Origin: Aminipila terrae
GTDB lineage: Bacteria > Bacillota > Clostridia > Peptostreptococcales > Anaerovoracaceae
Assembly: GCF_010120715.1 (NCBI RefSeq)
Contig: NZ_CP047591.1
Span: 930,001 to 994,000, forward strand
Length of the DNA: 64,000 nt
Direction of reading: 5' to 3'
The translations under genes were made by a program, and so were the position numbers. Each line of letters opens with the position of its first letter. Within the stretch, counting starts at the first letter, position 1. The notes under the pieces were generated by a model. That model made no database searches, had not been told where the DNA came from, and worked only from the letters and a program-made list of their open reading frames with translations. Shown piece after piece: positions 53,832-60,874 of the stretch.

Positions 53832-53945
53832 TTAAGTTTTCTCCCAACTTTTATTCCTTTTCAAGCTTCATTATATCATCTGGCAACCATTGTCACAATA
53901 ACCAGTTTTTCGTATTAATTTTACTTTAAAATTAGTTAATTTCCT

Positions 53946-53974
53946 TTGACATTATAATATTAATATAGTATAAT
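53946..53974 (+). promoter_or_regulatory. tRNA-Arg promoter
   Basis: TTGACA (53946-53951), 17 bp, TATAAT (53969-53974): full consensus, 22 bp upstream of the tRNA. Confidence 0.85.
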
Positions 53975-53995
53975 ATGAAACGTGTCAAAAAGCAT

Positions 53996-54072
53996 GCGCC
54001 ATTAGCTCAGCTGGATAGAGTAGCATACTACGAATATGAAGGTCGGGGGTTCGAATCCCTCATGGCGCACCA
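53996..54072 (+). tRNA. tRNA-Arg (ACG)
   Basis: A complete cloverleaf: acceptor GCGCCAT/ATGGCGC, D-stem GCTC/GAGT, anticodon loop CTACGAA with anticodon ACG, T-arm with TTCGAAT, and an encoded CCA. The anticodon stem has one G-A mismatch at 27-43. It reads CGN arginine codons after A34 deamination. Confidence 0.95.
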
Positions 54073-54082
54073 AAGCAAAAAA

Positions 54083-54108
54083 CCTTGAAAAATCAAGGCT
54101 TTTTTTAT
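54083..54108 (+). terminator. terminator of tRNA-Arg
   Basis: CCTTGA / TCAAGG stem with A4 loop, then CTTTTTTT. Confidence 0.88.
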
Positions 54109-54263
54109 TTTTTGTATGTAGTTATGCCTGAGGTAACATATATCACATTATAAAAAGCTCAATTCAAGCCACAGCAGCATAGCCTGTCCTATACCTTTAT
54201 TATGTAATGGTTGTACATTTTATTTTTTAATCAAAGAAATAATAGTACTTCTTTGATTACCTT

Positions 54264-54869
54264 TTATTCAGTTGGTGGTTGCACCGTTGTAGGTGGTTCT
54301 AGATTATATACCAAATAATCCTTAATTCCATCTGCTAAAAAGTCACCAAGATCTGCTGAATAGGTTAAAATTCTTTCGTAAATTCGAATGCCACTATCAT
54401 ATTGTTTTGATGTAAAGGCCAATATTTCTTTAATAGTCAAGTCAGTAAAAGTAAAAACATATTGCTCTAATGTATTTTTATCCCAGTATGGATTTACCTC
54501 TGTAAGAAGTTCAACCCTTTTACCAGCACTTTCGTATATTTGCTTTACAATTTCATCCGCAGCACTTGTGTTTCCTTCAACATAGGCATCAATTAAACTA
54601 GTCATCAACATTATGTATTGAGAAAATAAATTAATATAATCGTCAGCAGCTTTGTCACCGAAAAACGTTCTCATGAGACCTCCAAAGTCTTCTACGATTC
54701 TAAGAAGCTTTTCTTTAATCTGCTCTAGGAGTTCAGTATCTCCCTGTAAAGATTTTGCTATTAGATATGCGTTTAACCATGTGGCTATATCACGCCATAT
54801 AATCCTTCCTCTATAAACTATGTTATTTATATCTTGCTGTATTCTAACTAATTGGCAAGTCTTTATCAT
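54264..54869 (-). CDS. IWRD-motif family protein, paralogue 3
   Basis: About 201 residues from ATG 54869, which follows AGGGGG; a GTG at 54878 adds three residues. Shares GRIIWRD, FGDKAADDYINLFSQYI, EVNPYW and DFLADGIKDYLVY with the family. A proline-rich tail PPTTVQPPTE ends it. Tandem with paralogue 4 (700-bp unit). Function unknown. Confidence 0.78.
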   Translation of the reverse strand: MIKTCQLVRIQQDINNIVYRGRIIWRDIATWLNAYLIAKSLQGDTELLEQIKEKLLRIVEDFGGLMRTFFGDKAADDYINLFSQYIMLMTSLIDAYVEGNTSAADEIVKQIYESAGKRVELLTEVNPYWDKNTLEQYVFTFTDLTIKEILAFTSKQYDSGIRIYERILTYSADLGDFLADGIKDYLVYNLEPPTTVQPPTE

Positions 54870-54963
54870 ATTACGCACCCCCTGCTATTATTGTATTCAG
54901 ATATTTTTTCTATTGCCACTTGCCACTTCTTTTTTCTGAAACAAATCGTTTTATCATCCTTAT

Positions 54964-55569
54964 TCAATAGTCTGGCCTTTCTACAGTTGTGGGTGGTTCT
55001 AAACTAAATATCATATAATTCTTAATTCCCTGGGCTATAAAGTCTCCCAAATTTGTTGAATAGGATAAAACTCTCTCGTAAATTCTAATGCTGTTTTCAT
55101 GTTGTTTTGATGTAAAGGCAATTATTTCTTTAATTGTCATGTCATTAAAAGTATAGATATAATTTTCTAAAGTATTTTGGTCCCAATATGGATTTATTTC
55201 TGTAAGCAATTCAACCCTCTTGCCAGCAATTTCATATATTTGCTTTACAATTTCATCCGCAGCACCTGAATTACCTTCCACGGTTGCATCGATTAGAGTA
55301 GTCATCAGCATTATGTATTGAGAAAATAAATTAATATGATCATCAGCAGCTTTGTCGCCGAAAAACGTTCTAATATTACTTTCAAATTCTGCCACAATTC
55401 TAAGGAGCTTATTTTTAATCTGTTCTAGTAGTACATCCTCTCCTTGTAAAGTTTTTACCATCAGATATGTGCTTAACCATGTAGCTATATCGCGCCATAG
55501 AATCCTCCCTCTATAAACTATGTTATTTATATCTTGCTGCGCCTTAGTTATTTGGCAATTTTCTATCAT
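54964..55569 (-). CDS. IWRD-motif family protein, paralogue 4
   Basis: About 201 residues from ATG 55569; close tandem copy of the gene at 54264 (GRILWRD, FGDKAADDHINLFSQYI, EINPYW, DFIAQGIKNYMIF), with the upstream ribosome-site region also duplicated. Highly helical and soluble. The tandem duplication and proximity to cotJ suggest a dosage benefit in sporulation (inference). Confidence 0.78.
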   Translation of the reverse strand: MIENCQITKAQQDINNIVYRGRILWRDIATWLSTYLMVKTLQGEDVLLEQIKNKLLRIVAEFESNIRTFFGDKAADDHINLFSQYIMLMTTLIDATVEGNSGAADEIVKQIYEIAGKRVELLTEINPYWDQNTLENYIYTFNDMTIKEIIAFTSKQHENSIRIYERVLSYSTNLGDFIAQGIKNYMIFSLEPPTTVERPDY

Positions 55570-55689
55570 CTTACGCACCCCCTATTGTTATTGTATTCAG
55601 ATATTTTTATTTGGTTATGAGGTATAAGACTTAAAATTAAATCTAATATTTGTTAAAAATCCTCATAAATTAAAGTGAGGTGATTTTTC

Positions 55690-55887
55690 ATGAATTCATG
55701 TGAATTGGTATCTGCCATAACTGCTCTTGCCATAATAATTGCAAACGAAACACCTAATGATGATGAATTGAGTGTTTTAGCTTCATCATTTAACCAGCTC
55801 GGTGATACATTAGCTACCATTGCCGCACAACGTGAATTACAGAAAAATCGAAATGAATCATCGGAAAAATCTACACCAACTGAATAA
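55690..55887 (+). CDS. small conserved-looking protein (possibly DUF6774-like)
   Basis: 65 residues: MNSCELVSAITALAIIIAN then an acidic DDELSVLASSFNQLGDTLATI segment and a polar tail. The first half resembles small clostridial proteins labelled DUF6774, from memory only. An AGTGAGGTGATTTTTC ribosome region precedes the ATG. It ends 14 bp before the tRNA-Arg half-copy. Confidence 0.6.
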   Translation: MNSCELVSAITALAIIIANETPNDDELSVLASSFNQLGDTLATIAAQRELQKNRNESSEKSTPTE

Positions 55888-55901
55888 AATAGTGATGTGA
55901 A

Positions 55902-55937
55902 ATGAAGGTCGTGGGCTTGAATCCCTCATGGTGCACC
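55902..55937 (+). pseudogene. tRNA-Arg 3'-half copy
   Basis: 36 bp matching the last half of tRNA-Arg (54037-54072) from the anticodon stem through CCA with five or so changes, followed by a copy of the same terminator. No 5' half exists, so it cannot make a tRNA. Confidence 0.85.
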
Positions 55938-55947
55938 AAACAAAAAA

Positions 55948-55972
55948 AACCTTGAAAATCAAGGTTTTTTAT
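55948..55972 (+). terminator. duplicated terminator after the tRNA half-copy
   Basis: AACCTTGA / TCAAGGTT stem then TTTTATTT; it can end transcription of the small gene at 55690. Confidence 0.85.
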
Positions 55973-56099
55973 TTCAAGTGATTGTTTATATCGGCAAGTG
56001 TCTGTCCTACTACCTTAGTTTATAATTTTACACTTACAACACATTATCCAAGTTATAAATTCATATTACTTGCACACACTATCATCAGAGGTGATTAAT

Positions 56100-56273
56100 T
56101 TGAATAATTTAAATATAAACCAGTCTAGCTACTACTTTGGTAATCCAGATTTAAGAGATTACTATTCATCCTGTTCTCAAGCTATTCGTAATAAGTTAGA
56201 TGAATCAGGTGTAGAGATTTCAACATTAGGTGAACTTAAACAAGTTGTTGAAAATATGAAAATTAATATCTGA
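56100..56273 (+). CDS. small hypothetical protein
   Basis: 57 residues from a TTG at 56100 placed nine bases after AGAGGTG. Sequence SSYYFGNPDLRDYYSSCSQAI, then a helix with LGELKQVVENM. No membrane segment. Unrecognised; one of a run of short genes between the cotJ region and metH. Confidence 0.5.
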   Translation: MNNLNINQSSYYFGNPDLRDYYSSCSQAIRNKLDESGVEISTLGELKQVVENMKINI

Positions 56274-56349
56274 TATACAACAATCTCTTCTTTACATTTG
56301 TGAAATAATTTCTTTTTTCCTGGTTATCCTATATTCCGAGGTGATAAAA

Positions 56350-56490
56350 ATGAATTTGGACAATCGATTTATCTGGGACGGTGATATTGATAAACCCATT
56401 CCAGAAGACGTCTATCCAGTAATTGACACAGATCTTGCACGGGATAACCTTGAAAATGACAGTCCTGAATCTGATCTGCAAGACTTGTAA
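56350..56490 (+). CDS. 46-residue acidic small protein
   Basis: Short frame MNLDNRFIWDGDIDKP to ...ESDLQDL, with many Asp and Glu residues, preceded by CCGAGGTG at 5-base spacing. A GCCGCC/GGCGGC hairpin follows at 56495. Unknown function; probably disordered. Confidence 0.5.
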   Translation: MNLDNRFIWDGDIDKPIPEDVYPVIDTDLARDNLENDSPESDLQDL

Positions 56491-56524
56491 TTCTCGCCGC
56501 CTATTTAGGGCGGCCTGAGTATAT

Positions 56525-57307
56525 TCAATCATAATGTTTCAAAGTCAGGCATCCAAGCGTAACGGCACAAATATCAATTACAGTCCTTAAAATTAAATCC
56601 CATATATCTACCTTGAATACCAATGGCATAAAAAAATTAAATAATAATAAATCCAAACCAAATAACAAGCTGCCAATAATTATGGCTCTTGAAATCTTAT
56701 TTTTCCCTCTGATATATCGGTTTAGCCAAATCATAGTACCAGCTATAATCAGTCCTGTAAACACACACCAAATCATGGTTTCTAAGTGCTTATTATTAAA
56801 TGAAGAATAAATATCAAATATGTTATATTGAATAAGCCTTCCTACAGTGAAACAAACTGATATGGTGATTAATGGTATCATATCTTTTACTAAAACTTTT
56901 GGTACCCACACATTTCTTGTTTTTCCAAATAAAATACCTAAAAGCAACCCCATGATAAGCAATGTAACACCATCTGCAAGAGGATATGTAATTCTATCTA
57001 TCCATACAACATGAGGTAACGGTTCATAAAGATAAGCAATCCATACCACACAACATGAAAGGCCATATTTTAGTCCTTGCAATATTCTGTTTCCAGACAG
57101 ATGATTGCAAATAAGAAAAAATAGCGATGCGATCAGGGAATAAACAATAATCCCATATAAGGAAAATGCCATTTGCATAGTTCCATTAGTTGCAAATAAA
57201 CTTGGCTGCAAAACAGTCTGCTTCCCTGCAGGAATTAAAAATTGAACTAAAATTCTACAAATTGTTGATATAATTCCTACTAAAAGGATTTTAAATAAAT
57301 TTTTCAA
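56525..57307 (-). CDS. hypothetical polytopic membrane protein
   Basis: 260 residues with about seven helices (7-25, 45-68, 77-93, 108-130, 140-162, 175-196, 205-235). No family recognised. It starts 22 bp after the frameshifted 48-residue membrane protein, so the two form an operon. Confidence 0.65.
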   Translation of the reverse strand: MKNLFKILLVGIISTICRILVQFLIPAGKQTVLQPSLFATNGTMQMAFSLYGIIVYSLIASLFFLICNHLSGNRILQGLKYGLSCCVVWIAYLYEPLPHVVWIDRITYPLADGVTLLIMGLLLGILFGKTRNVWVPKVLVKDMIPLITISVCFTVGRLIQYNIFDIYSSFNNKHLETMIWCVFTGLIIAGTMIWLNRYIRGKNKISRAIIIGSLLFGLDLLLFNFFMPLVFKVDIWDLILRTVIDICAVTLGCLTLKHYD

Positions 57308-57329
57308 AAAATTTCTCCGCTAATATTAA

Positions 57330-57475
57330 TTATAATTTATACTTACTAAATGCCTTTTCTGTATCTAAATGAACGTCCTTCATAAATAAAACTATCCAGA
57401 TAATAAACGCAGCTATAGCTATATACTTTGAAAAAGAATTGACAGAACAACACAAGTTATTGCCCCTATGTTCAT
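57330..57475 (-). pseudogene. 48-residue membrane protein, frameshifted
   Basis: ATG 57475 follows a perfect AGGAGG and opens MNIGAITCVVLSILF, then hits a stop. Restoring one base to the T5 tract (A5 at 57432-57436 on the plus strand) continues as SKYIAIAAFIIWIVLF and ends ...KAFSKYKL: two membrane helices in a coherent small protein. Upstream partner of the 260-residue membrane protein. Confidence 0.55.
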
Positions 57476-57548
57476 AGAACCAGCCTCCTGATTATATCTT
57501 TCTTTATAGAATACAATAGGATTTACTAACTATCAATATTTATTTTAA

Positions 57549-58598
57549 TCAGGGCTTAAAACTCTCTTCAATGCTTTTTATTACTTTTTTAATAAAATAG
57601 CCATCTTTCAATTTCTTAGATATATTTACAGCGTTTATTTTTAAGGTTTCATACTCATCCATTGAGAGATTATTTATTACTGATGGTATCTGCTCAATCT
57701 TACTGATGATAATTCCTACTTTTTCTCTTTCAATAAATTTAGCAGTTGCAATATCCTTGGATATAATCACTGGAATTCCCAAAGCTAAATATAAGGAAGT
57801 CTTGTGTGGATTGGTATATCTTAAATACTGACCAATTTTTCCCCCACATTTATCTAAAGCATTTCCATCCCAGCATAAACCGAATTCATCCTTTATTTCA
57901 CCAGCTAAGTTATCAGCAGCAAATGCCCCCTTATATTTCACATTACCTGATAAAAAAGTATTTTTTTTATTTAAATCCGGCCCATATAAATTAATCGTTA
58001 TTTTACCAAAATCCACTTTATCCAGTTTATATAAAAAAGGTGATTTCTCATATTTTAAGTTACCTGCATAGGCTATGGAAACATTATTTGGGTCATATAT
58101 CATGCCAGCATTGTGAATATCAGGTAAAACATAATCAAACATTGTGAGAGAATATATATTTGATAAAACTCCATGATCTTTTAATAATGCAGCCATAGCA
58201 TCATTTACTGCTATAACACAGTGAAATCTTTTTAACATTGGTATTTCTGTAAGATAATTAGTTGTAAAGAATTTGCCAAAGCGAATTGAGTCAAGATCAT
58301 GCACTAAAACTACCAATTTATATTTTTGATAGGTTGATTTGATTACTTTAATAAACTTGTCTAAATCTACCCCCTCAACTGCTACCCTTGGATATTGGAC
58401 TAATATGATTCCAGTGCCATCCTCTTCATCTTCCGTTCCTATATATGTTTTCAGACATAGTCTCATATTTTTAATACAGGACTTTACGGGAATTGCTTTA
58501 AATCCCATAGAGTCCAGAAAAAATTCCACATCAGCGATTGCTTTATACCATGCTGTATACTCCTGCTCTGCATTAAAGGAAATATAAAAGTTATTCAT
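57549..58598 (-). CDS. galactofuranosyltransferase/Gtf3-like glycosyltransferase
   Basis: A 349-residue GT-B-fold protein. Recognisable parts are LVVLVHDLDSIRFG (about 104), VIAVNDAM (about 138), FDYVLPD (about 163) and the C-terminal nucleotide-sugar site GKIGQYLRYTNPHKTSLYLALGIPVI (about 257-282). This pattern matches Gtf3/GlfT-type transferases that add a sugar to surface glycans or glycoproteins. No other glycan gene adjoins it. Ribosome site GGGGG before the ATG. Confidence 0.8.
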   Translation of the reverse strand: MNNFYISFNAEQEYTAWYKAIADVEFFLDSMGFKAIPVKSCIKNMRLCLKTYIGTEDEEDGTGIILVQYPRVAVEGVDLDKFIKVIKSTYQKYKLVVLVHDLDSIRFGKFFTTNYLTEIPMLKRFHCVIAVNDAMAALLKDHGVLSNIYSLTMFDYVLPDIHNAGMIYDPNNVSIAYAGNLKYEKSPFLYKLDKVDFGKITINLYGPDLNKKNTFLSGNVKYKGAFAADNLAGEIKDEFGLCWDGNALDKCGGKIGQYLRYTNPHKTSLYLALGIPVIISKDIATAKFIEREKVGIIISKIEQIPSVINNLSMDEYETLKINAVNISKKLKDGYFIKKVIKSIEESFKP

Positions 58599-58802
58599 AA
58601 AGAATCCCCCGATTAAACCTTACCGTTTGCATTTAAATATGTGAATGAAAGAATCGTATAAGGTATTTAACTATTCAGGTAATATTTAAAATTATATTAT
58701 GCTTTCTAATATTTAATGTTAAAGAACATTTCTTTCTTGTGTGTTAATTTAGCACCTTTTTAATATATAAGCATGTGATTTTTATTTAACTAAATGCTAA
58801 AA

Positions 58803-58831
58803 TAGCGCCTTTATCTGAAATAAAGGCGCTA
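58803..58831 (-). terminator. terminator of the YmaF gene
   Basis: TAGCGCCTTTAT / ATAAAGGCGCTA perfect arms with five-base loop, then TTTTAG on the minus strand. Confidence 0.85.
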
Positions 58832-58852
58832 TATATCAATCTATTTTAAATA

Positions 58853-59221
58853 TCAGTCACCAATCGGGTCATTTATAAGAGTGGCCACTCTGAACTCATG
58901 TCTGTGCCCTTCACTTACCAAAGTTACTGACTCTAAAAAATGCACATGCCTGTCATCGCCTACTGGAATAGCTGGACCCGTTTTTCCGCAAAACTCATGA
59001 AAATGATCTTCATAAAAGTCAGTACGGAAATTTAGTTCATGAATGTGATTATTTCCACGAATGGGGATTACCTGGCCAGTAACTGAAGCAAAACGATGAT
59101 TATGAGGATCTGTATTCGGTTCTGCAATCTCTACACTGCCAAGGACTTCATGAACATGGCTTTGTTCCCTTGGGCATTCAAATTGATTTGGAAAAGTAAA
59201 GCCTTGCTGATTATTTGACAT
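58853..59221 (-). CDS. YmaF-family protein
   Basis: 122 residues of the YmaF family, rich in His: HVHEVLGSVEIA, DPHNHRFASVTGQVIP, GNNHIHELN, HFHEFCGKTGPAIPVGDDRHVHF and GHRHEF. The repeated H-x-H pairs suggest metal binding. Known mostly from spore-formers, function unknown. It is monocistronic with its own terminator. Confidence 0.9.
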   Translation of the reverse strand: MSNNQQGFTFPNQFECPREQSHVHEVLGSVEIAEPNTDPHNHRFASVTGQVIPIRGNNHIHELNFRTDFYEDHFHEFCGKTGPAIPVGDDRHVHFLESVTLVSEGHRHEFRVATLINDPIGD

Positions 59222-59317
59222 TAAAATCTCTCCTTTTTATAAATCATGGCACATTATATAATATGCTTGATTATAAAAAGTGTTCCGAAGCATAAAAGCA
59301 GTAAGATTTAATATTCT

Positions 59318-59830
59318 TTAGAAGAAGTTATTTTTCCATTCTCCATACTCTTCTCTAAGAATAGAGTATATAATCTGGTCTAAATATCCTCTGTCAGCTT
59401 TATAATTTTGTCTTAGCACCCCGTCTTTATGCATTCTTAAATTTTCGTATAATTTTATTCCTCCTAAATTATCAGGGTAAACATCAAGCCATAGCCGGTT
59501 TGTCTTGGTTTGTTCAAATGCGTATTTTATTAATGCAATCATTGATTCCTTCCCATAACCAATTCCTTTTTCAACTATGGCAATTCTTCTGATTTCAAAT
59601 ATATTTGATTTAAAGTCAAGTCTTATTAGGGCATAACCGACTATTTTTTTCTCATCATGTTCTTTAAATACTAATAATAAATGGTTGGGATCACTTATTT
59701 CATTTAAGTGTTCCTCATATGTTCCTATCCAAAGATAGTCTCTATTTTCCTTATGTTCCTCAATGGCAATAATCGTTTGAATTTCACTCTCAACAGCTTC
59801 AACTATATCCAGCCGTGCAGTTTTTATCAT
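59318..59830 (-). CDS. GNAT-family N-acetyltransferase
   Basis: 170 residues, RimJ/RimL-like GNAT: IVGYALIRLD, the acetyl-CoA region RRIAIVEKGIGYGKESM (about 84-100) and TNRLWLDVYPDNLGGIKLYENL. Substrate unknown (amino group of a protein or small molecule). The ATG follows AGGAGG. Confidence 0.9.
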   Translation of the reverse strand: MIKTARLDIVEAVESEIQTIIAIEEHKENRDYLWIGTYEEHLNEISDPNHLLLVFKEHDEKKIVGYALIRLDFKSNIFEIRRIAIVEKGIGYGKESMIALIKYAFEQTKTNRLWLDVYPDNLGGIKLYENLRMHKDGVLRQNYKADRGYLDQIIYSILREEYGEWKNNFF

Positions 59831-59932
59831 ACATTAAACCTCCTTTAAAAATAGTATTTATTATATTCTATATTATAGCATGTAATTTCTATTTTTTACC
59901 TATGACATTTACTGTATTTTAACTTCATAAAA

Positions 59933-59961
59933 TAAAAAAGTACGACTAAGCGTACATTTTT
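59933..59961 (-). terminator. terminator of the 46-residue gene
   Basis: GTACG / CGTAC stem around CTTAGT, then TTTTTTATTTT on the minus strand, immediately after the stop. Confidence 0.85.
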
Positions 59962-59964
59962 TAT

Positions 59965-60105
59965 TTAATCAGTTACATTAAATTTTTTTATCTGCCTTTG
60001 CAAAGACTCTTCATTCCTGCTCATTTCTGGTATTTCCAATAATTTTTCACGCATCATCAAGTTCTCTGAATCAGACTCAGAGACTTTTATTTCATCTATT
60101 TGCAT
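59965..60105 (-). CDS. 46-residue charged small protein
   Basis: MQIDEIKVSESDSEN... to ...KKFNVTD, preceded by a perfect AGGAGG at 8 bases and followed directly by a strong terminator, so expression is likely. Helical and charged, with no cysteines. Not recognised. It is the only gene in the 59831-60353 gap. Confidence 0.62.
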   Translation of the reverse strand: MQIDEIKVSESDSENLMMREKLLEIPEMSRNEESLQRQIKKFNVTD

Positions 60106-60353
60106 CTTTTTACCTCCTTATAAAATACTTAATGCTATTAATAGTATTTCAAAGGCAATAAAAAATAATCTTAACCTATATCAATTGGAAGCATATAAAT
60201 AATGTAATTTATTTTAAATACTGGTGATACTAAAAAACAAACTGATTAAAATGTACCTGAGTTTTATGAAGCTTTTGACCATTTAAACTTTTTATTATAT
60301 ACTAATACTACTAAAAGGCATTCATTGAACTTGAAAATATAGGGGGTATTTAA

Positions 60354-60824
60354 ATGGATTCAATTAAAAAGGCTGGAATCATTGCAGGAGCTGCTGTGGG
60401 CGGTGTTATTGGGGGTACTTTGTCTGTAGTAGGTAAAGTGACTGACATAAAAATCATTGATAGTCTTGGCTCAAGTATTGTTGATTCTACCATATATACT
60501 GGCGCCATTGCTGGAGATATTGCCAGTGGAGCTACGGATGTAATAACTGGTAAGGTGACGAAAAATGCTGATAAATTCAACGATGGTGTTCACGATTTAA
60601 AAGAAGGCGGCAATAAAGTTATAGAAAATTTTGTTGATAATTTTAAGCTTGTCGCCGATAACAGCGGAAAAATCCTGGAAGGTATCAAGGAAAAAGATAC
60701 AGATAAAATAAAACGCGGGGCTAAAACCCTGGCTAAAGCCACTGCTGTGGGATTAATAACTGTAGGTGCGGTTAAAATTGATGAAGAAGAGGATTCTACA
60801 GAAAAAGTCAGCAATAAAAAATAA
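60354..60824 (+). CDS. hypothetical Gly/Ala-rich amphipathic protein
   Basis: 156 residues. The first ~75 residues alternate glycine-rich hydrophobic stretches (IIAGAAVGGVIGG, AIAGDIASGATD) of the kind that insert in membranes; residues 76-125 are a charged amphipathic helix, followed by TAVGLITVGAV and an acidic tail. No leader peptide or immunity gene is evident. Unrecognised. The GGGGGT site precedes the ATG; the terminator stem overlaps its last codons. Confidence 0.6.
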   Translation: MDSIKKAGIIAGAAVGGVIGGTLSVVGKVTDIKIIDSLGSSIVDSTIYTGAIAGDIASGATDVITGKVTKNADKFNDGVHDLKEGGNKVIENFVDNFKLVADNSGKILEGIKEKDTDKIKRGAKTLAKATAVGLITVGAVKIDEEEDSTEKVSNKK

Positions 60825-60845
60825 TTTATTGCTGACTTTACTTTT
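60807..60845 (+). terminator. terminator overlapping the 3' end of the 60354 gene
   Basis: GTCAGCAATAAA / TTTATTGCTGAC arms straddle the stop codon, followed by TTTACTTTT. Confidence 0.85.
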
Positions 60846-60874
60846 ATCCCCTAAATTAACTTTAATATTAATCA

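Noticed and set aside
60354..60824. Bacteriocin with immunity system
   Set aside because: No double-glycine leader, processing transporter or immunity gene nearby.
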